NCBI GenBank assembly: GCA_031264295.1
Contig: JAISED010000040.1
Coordinates: 1 to 39,862 of the forward strand
From: Eubacteriales Family XIII. Incertae Sedis bacterium
GTDB taxonomy: Bacteria > Bacillota > Clostridia > Peptostreptococcales > Anaerovoracaceae
Direction: 5' to 3'
Length of the DNA stretch: 39,862 nucleotides
This document shows positions 33,410 through 39,862 of the stretch, one piece after another. The position numbers were made by a program, and so were the translations under genes. The notes below the pieces were generated by a model, which saw nothing but the letters and a program-made list of their open reading frames with translations, did no database searches and had not been told where the DNA came from. Within the stretch, counting starts at the first letter, position 1, and every line of letters starts with the position of its first letter.

Positions 33410-33659
33410 ACCTTTGCCTCAACATGTGGAGCGACTCACGCGCATCCTTTGTCTTGCCCTCAGCGATGTCGCGCTCGGCGACGTCTAGTTTGGCAAACAC
33501 ATCATGCAAAAGCATATTTTTTTCGTAAGTATCCATACTCATAATCACCATATCGCCGTAACCGTTTTTTGTTATAAAAATAGGTTCTTCGACACTACGG
33601 CAGAGCGCGGATATCTCGCTTGTGTTTTTTAAATCCTTAATCGGAATAATCTGCGGCAT
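33399..33659 (-). CDS. Phd/YefM-family antitoxin
   Basis: This 86-residue protein starts MPQIIPIKDLKNTSEISALCRSVEEPIFITKNGYGDMVIMSMDTYEK, the standard Phd/YefM DNA-binding N-terminus. The C-terminal part (LLHDVFAKLDVAERDIAEGKTKDARESLHML) would wrap the toxin. AGGAG precedes the ATG. It is the first gene of the toxin-antitoxin operon and should repress its own promoter. Confidence 0.88.
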   Translation of the reverse strand: MPQIIPIKDLKNTSEISALCRSVEEPIFITKNGYGDMVIMSMDTYEKNMLLHDVFAKLDVAERDIAEGKTKDARESLHMLRQRYGV

Positions 33660-33684
33660 AATCTCGACTCCTCTCGATGGTTTT

Positions 33685-33713
33685 ATTGTACCATGATTAT
33701 CCCATTATCGCAA
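33685..33713 (-). promoter_or_regulatory. Toxin-antitoxin promoter
   Basis: Leftward TTGCGA (33708-33713), 17 bases, TACAAT (33685-33690). Short inverted elements around it (GGGATAAT, GGTACAAT) could hold the antitoxin, but none is a perfect palindrome. Confidence 0.5.
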
Positions 33714-33792
33714 GCCGATCTCTAAGACCCTGATTTGGATTTCCTCTCGAATCGCCGGACGGCGCCGGTTCTTTCGATGATTCCCCTTCAGA

Positions 33793-34098
33793 TTATAAGC
33801 TACTTTGGGAAAGTTTCTGATATATGCCGGGCGGAAGAACCGCTGCAATTCCCTTCCCCCAAAATGCGACGTCGTCAATGGCGAGCCAACGGCTTTTTTG
33901 ACCATATGTGAAATTCAAAAGGCAATTCCCGCCGAGTCCTGCAACCTTTGCAGCCAAATCGGTCTTGACCGAATTGAGGTTTTTCAACTGCGCCCCGAAT
34001 TTGAAGCTCAAATCCACCGATACTGCCTGTATTGACCGAGCATCGGGATGATCGCCCTCAATAAAAACAATCCCATTATATACACAAGTATACGCCAT
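33793..34098 (-). CDS. Small conserved-looking protein of unknown function
   Basis: This 101-residue protein starts MAYTCVYNGIVFIEGDHPD. The C-terminal part AAKVAGLGGNCLLNFTYGQKSRWLAIDDVAFWGKGIAAVLP resembles small proteins in which a 'GANA.LNF.YGQ' segment is followed by a 'WYGKG.A' segment; I cannot attach a family name. No signal peptide or membrane segment is present. The ATG is three bases after the stop of the DUF4177 gene, so the two are coupled. A longer in-frame start (34191) would overlap that gene and is not used. Confidence 0.6.
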   Translation of the reverse strand: MAYTCVYNGIVFIEGDHPDARSIQAVSVDLSFKFGAQLKNLNSVKTDLAAKVAGLGGNCLLNFTYGQKSRWLAIDDVAFWGKGIAAVLPPGIYQKLSQSSL

Positions 34099-34100
34099 AA

Positions 34101-34292
34101 TCAGACTTCTCTTTCCATAACAGTTATAAATTCCTGTCGGCTTGAACCAAAGCCGGGGATATCGGCGGTAGCACATGTAAGCACACGCCATCCTTGCTGC
34201 GAGTAGGCATTTAAAGCCTCTTCTAACTTCGCAGGATCAAACTTGCCGGAAAACCATTTGTCTTTCTGAGTCAAAACTTTGTATTCTTTCAT
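34101..34292 (-). CDS. DUF4177-like protein
   Basis: This 63-residue protein is MKEYKVLTQKDKWFSGKFDPAKLEEALNAYSQQGWRVLTCATADIPGFGSSRQEFITVMERE. The pattern (YKVL, then a helix with LEEALN, QGWRV and a final strand ending in the acidic ERE) is DUF4177, a small alpha-beta domain of unknown role. AAGGGG precedes the ATG at 34292. The frame stays open upstream to 34577 and beyond, with a membrane-like stretch (YFIIYYVILILIIVAYI) before this Met, so a longer membrane-tethered form starting at TTG is possible. Confidence 0.7.
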   Translation of the reverse strand: MKEYKVLTQKDKWFSGKFDPAKLEEALNAYSQQGWRVLTCATADIPGFGSSRQEFITVMEREV

Positions 34293-34584
34293 TAACACAC
34301 CCCTTTTCAATTTGCACCTAATATAGGCAACTATTATCAAAATAAGTATAACATAGTAGATGATAAAATAAAATAGGCGCGCGTATATTTGCCATTGCAA
34401 TCGCACAAAATCCTTACTGGCTCCAATCGGTTGTGTTTCGATCCTATAAACTTGTGCGATCACAAGCCTGTTATACTCTCGAACGATAACATTTGCAGAT
34501 ATTGAGGCGGCTTCAGGCTTCATGGCATAATTTTTATTATATGCTTGAATACGAACACGTGTGATAATATGCGGCAATTCATTA
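34293..34584 (-). other. Gap that may encode a membrane extension of the DUF4177 gene
   Basis: This stretch is open in the DUF4177 frame and would read KPEAASISANVIVREYNRL through to a hydrophobic helix and a basic KLKRG. It has no ATG with a ribosome site, only a TTG at 34577. It is either a 5' leader or coding for a longer protein. Nothing else is visible. Confidence 0.3.
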
Positions 34585-34740
34585 TTAAGGCGCTCCGATT
34601 TCCGCTTGCAAACCTATCCCTGCAAGTGTGCCGTCAAAAAAGTAATCAATACAAAATACGATGATTCCCACCACTGCAGCCGCAAGGACTAAAATTGCGC
34701 TTACCTTCTTCAGTTTTTCCCATTTCTCTTGACCATTCAA
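34585..34740 (-). CDS. Small single-pass membrane protein, TTG start
   Basis: A 51-residue frame begins at TTG directly after the stop of the stalk-domain gene, with GGGGTGG upstream: NGQEKWEKLKKV, then a hydrophobic helix (SAILVLAAAVVGIIVFCIDYFF) and a short DGTLAGIGLQAEIGAP tail. A basic N-terminus followed by one helix predicts a membrane peptide with its tail outside. I do not recognise a family. The exact abutment with the upstream stop supports translation. Confidence 0.55.
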   Translation of the reverse strand: MNGQEKWEKLKKVSAILVLAAAVVGIIVFCIDYFFDGTLAGIGLQAEIGAP

Positions 34741-36375
34741 TCAAACCACCCCATCCTGCTCTGACACTATTGTTACAGTTTTAGTTTTTTGTTCCCAATC
34801 GACTTTGCAATTCAGTTCTTCCGCAACAACCCGCAACGGCACCATTGTGCGGTTGTTTATTAGTTTTGGAACAACATCCAACTCAATTCGTCTAACTCCA
34901 ACGTAAATATTATTATCATTTATGCGGAGTATGATCGTTGTATCATTACGCTTGATTGTTACCTTTTTTGCGGCGCTTTCCCAATCTACTTCCGCGCCAA
35001 GTTCCTCCGCTATTGCACGGATCGGAACCAGCGTTCGGTTGTTATCAATAATAGCAACAACATTTTCATCATTAAGGTCAATCGCTTTGCGTATTTTATT
35101 AACATACATATATGATGAACCAATTGTCAACTCTATCGTTTTTATGGCGCTAGCGTTGGTCGGGGGATCTACAATGCCGCCGTTGTTAGTTACTGTATTT
35201 GGTGTGGGAGGGGGGTCTGGCACAGCAATTACTATCTGACCCTTAACAATCTTGCCATCACGGACCATATCGTCAATAAATTTTTCATTGCTATAAAGAA
35301 TCTCCTCGCGCGGTTCAAGATAATACGGCACTGTGATATTAGCAGTAAACTCTTGCGTTTTGAGAGTTTTTTTGTTTACAACATACACAAGTTGAAATAC
35401 CATCCTGCATGACTTATCCGGAACAATGACCGTTTCTATTTTCGACGAACCTGATGCTGTCACTTCAGGTCTTTGACCTGGAAAACTTATTTTACTGCCA
35501 GCTTTTAGCTCATCAACATTGGTGAGCACAGCAAACTTTATATCGCCGTCATCCCCGCCGCTTGATGTAAGTTCATTCCATTTCAGTGAAAAACCATCCC
35601 TGCTAAGCCGGCCAAGATCTTTACGGCCTACTGGTATTCCGTTAATAGTAGGTTTAGCCCATATTTTGATATATAACTCTGTGCCCTCATTTTCCATCGC
35701 GCTAAGCTCGATTGTATTGATATTATACCTGATCATCTCAACTATTTTTCCGCTTTCTATTGAAAATGTAGGCACCTCATTAGTCCTAGTCAAAATATTA
35801 TTAACATTCAAGTCTCCCGGAGTTACTGCCTCAAACTCTACATCTACAGTGTATTTACTGGAATTTCCCCAACCATTATTTGCCGCATAAATAACAACTG
35901 AATCCTCTTCGACCTTAGCGAAAAACTCAATTACGGGAGTTTTTATTGTTTCTATCTCATGCACCAAAAGATAGTTTTCGGTAATCCTTGCAGCACTTTT
36001 TTTTGGGTTATCTATAAAAGTAGTAATATTAAACGCATTACTGCCTTCATAACTGTTTTCATTAGTTTTCGGCATATCTGTCTTGTCCTCATACTTCCCT
36101 GCAAGATTGTACTTCATTATGTGGGAAAATGAAAGCGTAAAATCTTCAAGAGCATCTACCTTTTCGATCTCAGAAGCGGTCAACGCCAATCCGACAATCG
36201 AACCTTTCAAAGTACGCGCTGTTGCATCAACCGACGTTTCACCAATTTGTGAATTTTCATATAATCCTTCAGATGCAGCGGAAGAATCACGTGCGTCAAC
36301 AGTATAATATTGGAATCTTATTGCTATCATTATTATAGCTGTCATAATCACTGCTGCTTTTATTATCCTCTTCAA
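34741..36375 (-). CDS. Exported stalk-domain protein (copper amine oxidase N-terminal-like)
   Basis: A 544-residue exported protein. The N-terminus MKRIIKAAVIMTAIIMIAIRF is a signal peptide or anchor. Residues 30-395 are unrecognised, with beta-rich stretches and a Pro-rich hinge (PDPPPTPNTVTNNGGIVDPP). Residues ~411-536 form the Cu_amine_oxidN1 'stalk' domain in two halves, each with the signature NNRTLVPIRAIAEELGAEVDWE or NNRTMVPLRVVAEELNCKVDWE; in Firmicutes it is a surface-attachment module, not an oxidase. The upstream peptidase-like gene ends in a closely similar domain, so the two probably sit at the same surface site. GAGGTGGG precedes the ATG, 27 bases after that gene. Confidence 0.75.
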   Translation of the reverse strand: MKRIIKAAVIMTAIIMIAIRFQYYTVDARDSSAASEGLYENSQIGETSVDATARTLKGSIVGLALTASEIEKVDALEDFTLSFSHIMKYNLAGKYEDKTDMPKTNENSYEGSNAFNITTFIDNPKKSAARITENYLLVHEIETIKTPVIEFFAKVEEDSVVIYAANNGWGNSSKYTVDVEFEAVTPGDLNVNNILTRTNEVPTFSIESGKIVEMIRYNINTIELSAMENEGTELYIKIWAKPTINGIPVGRKDLGRLSRDGFSLKWNELTSSGGDDGDIKFAVLTNVDELKAGSKISFPGQRPEVTASGSSKIETVIVPDKSCRMVFQLVYVVNKKTLKTQEFTANITVPYYLEPREEILYSNEKFIDDMVRDGKIVKGQIVIAVPDPPPTPNTVTNNGGIVDPPTNASAIKTIELTIGSSYMYVNKIRKAIDLNDENVVAIIDNNRTLVPIRAIAEELGAEVDWESAAKKVTIKRNDTTIILRINDNNIYVGVRRIELDVVPKLINNRTMVPLRVVAEELNCKVDWEQKTKTVTIVSEQDGVV

Positions 36376-36402
36376 TTAACCCACCTCATTTCGTAGCTAC
36401 TT

Positions 36403-38922
36403 TTATCCTCTAATTGTTACAGTTTTTGTTTTCTGCTCCCAATCAACTTGACAATTCAGCGCTTCCATGACAACCCTAAGTGGCACCATTGTGCGATTGT
36501 TCCTTAGCCCGGGGGCAACATCCGACTGAATTTCCTTCCCATTTACATCAATATTTTTATTACCTATCTTGAGTTCGACTATTCCTCCATCGCGCTTGAT
36601 TGTTACTGTTTTCGTGGCGTTCTCCCATGCCACTTCCGCGCCGAGTTCCTCCGCTATCGCACGGATTGGGACAAGTGTTCTGTTTTCTTCGAGAATAGCA
36701 ACGACATTTTCCTTCGGGTAAATCTCTTTTTGGATTCCATCAACATCCATATATGGTGAACCGATTTGTAGCTTTATTGTTTTTATATCGCCTGGGAGTT
36801 TTTCGATGTTCTGCGCCCCCGATATGATTCTGATTTCAATATCACCTATTACCATCAACTTGCCGCTCTCTCCAACTACCGCACTAAACACACCGCCTTT
36901 TTCCGTTCTGAACCTTGCCGGATTATCAATAGTTTCATTTGTCGCGTAACGTATCTCGACCGCCTCACTTGTGCCGGCTTCAAGTATCTTTGCGTAACTT
37001 TCGCTGCCAATGGCACATTTCACTTCCGCGATACCGCTATTTGCGGTTATCTCAAAAGCCTCATACCCGTTATATACTCTAACTGAATCATTCGCAGCCT
37101 CCGGTATATCAATAGTGTATACATCCTCCGGGACACACCAAGTTTCCACACTTCGCTTTGGCGTAGGATCATTCCCATTCTTGTCAAGCGGCAGCACACC
37201 TATAGGAATTGATCTATATGCGTCGTTGATTTTTTCCACACTCACACCTTTGCTGTTCGTTATTTCCGCGTTCAATGGAACAGATATTCGTGTGGTAGCA
37301 CTGGGAGATTTAGTACCACCCTTAGCTTCTTTCACGGCGTTGTAAACAGTTTCTCCATGTGTGAAAGATATTCTATCATGCATCCTTGAATTATAGCCTT
37401 CTCCGTCAGCGGAATTGAATGACCACCCTGTGCTGCCCGATTTTGATGTGTCGATATTGATTCTTAAATCTTTATTATCCGGCTGATTGTTATCGTAAAT
37501 TTTAATTGCATACGTGGAATTTCCTGTTTTTTCAATCCCGTAAGCTATTACTGCGTGAGCGCCTCCGCCCCTTGTACTCCAGAATTCTACAATCAGACCA
37601 TCTTCGTTGTTGACGGCAGCTACAAGTGCTGAGAGATTATCCATCCACTTCTTGTGTTCATCATCCACTTTTGGCAAATTTTGAGAAATTTGATATAGTT
37701 CAATCAATTTTGTAAGTTCACTGTTCGGTGTTCTGGGCACACTGAAATTGTATGTTTTACTGACGCCGCTCTGATAGTCGGAATGCTGAAGTTTATAATC
37801 TTCAAACGCATATGATGAAGCTGCGAAGCCATAGCAATTTCCAGCCCAAGGCAAAGAGTCTCTGTAAAGTTGATCTGCATCAACCGGTACATATATTTCC
37901 TCGAATCGTTCAAGCGGTATAGCGTACGTCGGGCTGTCGCTGAAGCTGCTCAAATCGTTAGCGAACCTATAATTATCTTCACCCATAGTAAACGGATCGT
38001 CGTTTGATATCTTCTCGTATTGCGCTGTAATAGTACGATTCGCCTGAATGTTTTCGTATGATCCACTCCATCCGGTAAATATATAACCCTCACGATACAG
38101 ACTGAGCGGTGGTGTAGCTGTTCCCCCCTGTCCAACGCTTTGTGTTTTCAGTGCGGTGCCATCCCAGTCGTTGAATATGACCGTAACTGAGTCTCTGACA
38201 TCCCCTAGGGATTTAGGATTTCCCGAATAGTAGCTAGCGACGATATTCACACTTGCCTGTATATTTGTATAGTCCTCATTCCACTCGATGAATATGAAGC
38301 CATCACGGTATGGGTCGGGGGGCGGCATAGCAGATTCTCCTTGCTTTACTGTCTGTGTTTTCAGTAATGTGCCATCCCAATCGCGGAACATTACTGTATA
38401 ATACCCTGGTGTAGTCTGACTTTCGATCAAGTCGCGATAGCGATACTGAGTCCTTATGTCCTCACTTTCTATGAACCATGCATATCCGGTATCATCATCC
38501 CAATATGCTGTTGCCTTATCACGTTGAAACCCCCTTGTTGCAGCATAACCCGTCACATCTATATAGTCGCCGTAGTGATACTGCATTGTGGTATCTAGAA
38601 TGTCCTTCATGAAGTATTTTGTATAATGAAACTCACCGTATGATGTTTGCAATCCATAACCGGAATAATCATCGTTTATGCTGTAACTCCTGAAATTGTA
38701 ATAATATGGCAACACCGCCTCTTGTGTGATATAAGTGCTCATGTAGTATCCAAGAGTGATTGCTCGTGTGTCAACCTGACGCGTAGAACTCTCCGCAACT
38801 GGCTCAGACTGCCAAACTGACCAAGCATCCCAGTCAGTAGCGAACGCTGTATTGTTAAAAGCAGGCATAAACATCTCGAAAACAAAAAACAGTGTGATAA
38901 TAAGACAAATTATTTTTTTCAT
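36403..38922 (-). CDS. Exported Cys-His-Asn peptidase-like protein with InlB and stalk domains
   Basis: A signal peptide (MKKIICLIITLFFVFEMFMP..AFA) is followed by a Tyr-rich region. Two InlB B-type (Listeria-Bacteroides) repeats, VMFRDWDGTLLKTQTVKQGE...YRDGFIFIEW and VIFNDWDGTALKTQSVGQGG...YREGYIFTGW, lie at about 173-235 and 244-300. A domain then follows with PWAGNCYGFAASS (Cys near 363), GGGAHAVIAYGI (His near 456) and IKIYDNNQPDN (Asn/Asp near 478), the order of a papain-like triad. The C-terminus (~711-839) is a two-part stalk domain like that of the next gene. The ATG at 38922 has GGAGG nine bases ahead and is preferred to the one five codons earlier. Peptidase activity is predicted from motif order only. 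Confidence 0.75.
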   Translation of the reverse strand: MKKIICLIITLFFVFEMFMPAFNNTAFATDWDAWSVWQSEPVAESSTRQVDTRAITLGYYMSTYITQEAVLPYYYNFRSYSINDDYSGYGLQTSYGEFHYTKYFMKDILDTTMQYHYGDYIDVTGYAATRGFQRDKATAYWDDDTGYAWFIESEDIRTQYRYRDLIESQTTPGYYTVMFRDWDGTLLKTQTVKQGESAMPPPDPYRDGFIFIEWNEDYTNIQASVNIVASYYSGNPKSLGDVRDSVTVIFNDWDGTALKTQSVGQGGTATPPLSLYREGYIFTGWSGSYENIQANRTITAQYEKISNDDPFTMGEDNYRFANDLSSFSDSPTYAIPLERFEEIYVPVDADQLYRDSLPWAGNCYGFAASSYAFEDYKLQHSDYQSGVSKTYNFSVPRTPNSELTKLIELYQISQNLPKVDDEHKKWMDNLSALVAAVNNEDGLIVEFWSTRGGGAHAVIAYGIEKTGNSTYAIKIYDNNQPDNKDLRINIDTSKSGSTGWSFNSADGEGYNSRMHDRISFTHGETVYNAVKEAKGGTKSPSATTRISVPLNAEITNSKGVSVEKINDAYRSIPIGVLPLDKNGNDPTPKRSVETWCVPEDVYTIDIPEAANDSVRVYNGYEAFEITANSGIAEVKCAIGSESYAKILEAGTSEAVEIRYATNETIDNPARFRTEKGGVFSAVVGESGKLMVIGDIEIRIISGAQNIEKLPGDIKTIKLQIGSPYMDVDGIQKEIYPKENVVAILEENRTLVPIRAIAEELGAEVAWENATKTVTIKRDGGIVELKIGNKNIDVNGKEIQSDVAPGLRNNRTMVPLRVVMEALNCQVDWEQKTKTVTIRG

Positions 38923-38964
38923 ATAATGTACCTCCATCTTGACTATCCATAATTTTCAATTATT

Positions 38965-38996
38965 AGTGGTAAGTAAAGTACACTTTGGTTACCACT
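38965..38996. promoter_or_regulatory. 32-bp interrupted palindrome upstream of the peptidase-like gene
   Basis: AGTGGTAA (38965-38972) and TTACCACT (38989-38996) are outer arms, and AAAGT/ACTTT (38975-38979, 38982-38986) form nested inner arms. It lies 43 bases before the ATG at 38922 and looks like an operator for a dimeric regulator. Confidence 0.5.
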
Positions 38997-39048
38997 TAAA
39001 ATTTATCAAAAAAATCTCAAAATTTGAAAATTAATTCTTGTTAAGGAC

Positions 39049-39077
39049 TTGAATCTGAGTGGTATATGTTATAAAAT
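39049..39077 (+). promoter_or_regulatory. Rightward promoter of a possible small RNA
   Basis: TTGAAT (39049-39054), 17 bases, TAAAAT (39072-39077). No ORF with a ribosome site follows, but a terminator-like hairpin lies 60-110 bases downstream. Confidence 0.4.
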
Positions 39078-39083
39078 ATGCTG

Positions 39084-39195
39084 TATATAAAGCCATTTGC
39101 GAAAAAACGGGATTGCAGGAATATTTTAGAAATAAGCAAAAGGCGCTTGGAAGGGAAAGTGTAGTTTTCTAACCAAGCGCTTTTGTTGTTGTCGC
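39084..39195 (+). ncRNA. Candidate small RNA
   Basis: A transcript from the promoter at 39049-39077 would begin near 39084 and end at the hairpin CAAAAGGCGCTTGG (39137-39150) / CCAAGCGCTTTTG (39173-39185), with a 22-base loop and a T-rich tail. It would be about 110 bases long. I recognise no known RNA family; the hairpin may instead end a vanished gene or insertion element. Confidence 0.3.
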
Positions 39196-39197
39196 AG

Positions 39198-39464
39198 GTT
39201 CTGTTCCTCTTCATCAAGCTCTGATAGGCCGGCCGCTTGGAATCCTTACCTGATTGCTTATCCAGAAAATTGCGGGTTAGTATTAGCGCTGAGCTCAGTA
39301 TCTGTCTGGCAGGATAAATCCTGGCACATTCTTTTGTTATCCGCTTGACGGGCGTGAACAGGTGTGATATTATATTGCCAATAATTATCATATATGCCTT
39401 ATTTTAACAATACAGAGTTTGTTCTTGTAAGTTGCCTGTTAGCGTAGTACAATAAAAGCGAGGT
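39198..39464. other. Intergenic stretch, no supported gene
   Basis: An open frame on the minus strand spans 39041-39391, but it has no ribosome site or recognisable motif and overlaps the hairpin. I see no other feature here. Confidence 0.5.
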
Positions 39465-39862
39465 GTGACAATGTTGTTCAGTTACGGATTGCCAAAGATC
39501 CTGCCGCCCAGTGAGGACGGCGTGTTTAAATCAACCTTCACCCGTGAAGAAGCGAAGCCTGCGCTTCTTGAGCTGCTTTCAGATATACTCGGACGCCCAT
39601 TGAGAGATCTGACCATCCGCAGCAATGAACCGCCGATAAGGGATATTGACGCAAAGCGGGAAGTATTTGATATAAATAAATTACGACTGCTATATTCATA
39701 GATTTGACGCAGGCGGATAAACTAGCGAAGAAGCCCGTAACAGAGATGAGCGCTATAGAGAAGTGGGTGGTGTTTTTCGCAAAGGCGAATGACCCGGCGT
39801 ATCGGGACACACTCGACAAAATTTCAGAGAAGAAAGAAGGGATTTCAGTGGCGTATGAAATG
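39465..39862 (+). pseudogene. Rpn-family recombination-promoting nuclease/transposase, internally deleted and cut by the window end
   Basis: The first frame (ATG 39471, GAGGTG upstream) reads LPKILPPSEDGVFKSTFTREE...IRDIDAKREVFDIN, the N-terminus of the PD-(D/E)XK 'putative transposase' (Rpn) family, then ends at a stop at 39701. From about 39686 another frame reads AIFIDLTQADKLAKKPVTEM then SAIEKWVVFFAKANDP, which is the later 'FIDLTKADKL...EKW..FF' part. Around 100 residues of the nuclease core between them are missing, and the frame is shifted. The gene continues past the window. It is a decayed mobile-type gene, consistent with the accessory character of the right arm. Confidence 0.75.

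Noticed and set aside
34741-36375. Copper amine oxidase
   Set aside because: Only the Cu_amine_oxidN1 stalk domain is present; there is no catalytic topaquinone domain, so an oxidase call would be wrong.
39041-39391. 116-residue minus-strand ORF as a transposase remnant
   Set aside because: It has no recognisable transposase motif or ribosome site, and it overlaps the hairpin at 39137-39185; I could not support it as a gene.

Overview
The window reads as chromosomal DNA of a Gram-positive anaerobe of the Clostridia (Bacillota); the species cannot be named from sequence alone. The signs are an S-layer-homology (SLH) surface protein, a fused FeoA-FeoB iron transporter, a small Clostridia-type HExxH protein, stalk-domain exported proteins, strong AGGAGG-type ribosome sites, sigma-A-like promoters and no outer-membrane genes. 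Positions 1 to about 31,300 are moderately GC-rich and mostly housekeeping. From about 31,350 to the end the DNA is visibly AT-richer and carries poorly conserved, exported or selfish genes.

Layout. A tRNA-Val (182-258) is followed by a leftward block: tsaE-tsaB-rimI-tsaD, which makes the tRNA t6A modification and acetylates ribosomal protein S18, then an ABC-F ATPase. Next come a rightward HExxH/zinc-finger protein (5513-6097), leftward rarA and rightward feoAB, the last two sharing a divergent promoter region, and a leftward tRNA-Leu(CAG). A long leftward operon serC-apgM-dacA-uvrC-DUF1292-FAD oxidoreductase (17786 down to 10270) starts next to divergent serA. The serC and serA promoters are arranged as mirror images around one inverted repeat. 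Downstream of serA lie a phosphoribosyltransferase-TRSP gene and a StiP-PELOTA gene, two members of the nucleoside-like biosynthetic module usually seen with tellurium (Ter) stress operons, here without other Ter genes in view. A broken SLH fragment, an anti-sigma-like propeller protein, an SPFH/NfeD membrane pair, a 28-bp repeat array and a DUF1835/DUF3658 gene follow.

The largest gene (26102-31234, 1710 aa) encodes an exported, SLH-anchored protein. It has an N-terminal FMN-binding domain with a flavinylation-type SGAT motif, three GLUG blocks, a second FMN-binding-like domain lacking the motif, a PGIEVPETT repeat stalk and an Ala-rich tail. Its leader carries a palindrome resembling overlapping DtxR/IdeR iron-repressor boxes, suggesting an iron-controlled surface flavoprotein.

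The right arm holds a large helical-repeat protein, a Phd/ParE-type toxin-antitoxin pair, and a five-gene leftward cluster headed by an exported Cys-His-Asn peptidase-like protein and a related stalk-domain protein. It ends with a possible small RNA and a deleted Rpn-family nuclease pseudogene cut by the window edge.

A recurring theme is short tandem duplication. Three unrelated conserved genes (rimI, uvrC, the phosphoribosyltransferase) carry in-frame repeats of exactly 36 bp (12 residues), and other repeats of 17, 28, 30 and 66 bp lie in or between genes.
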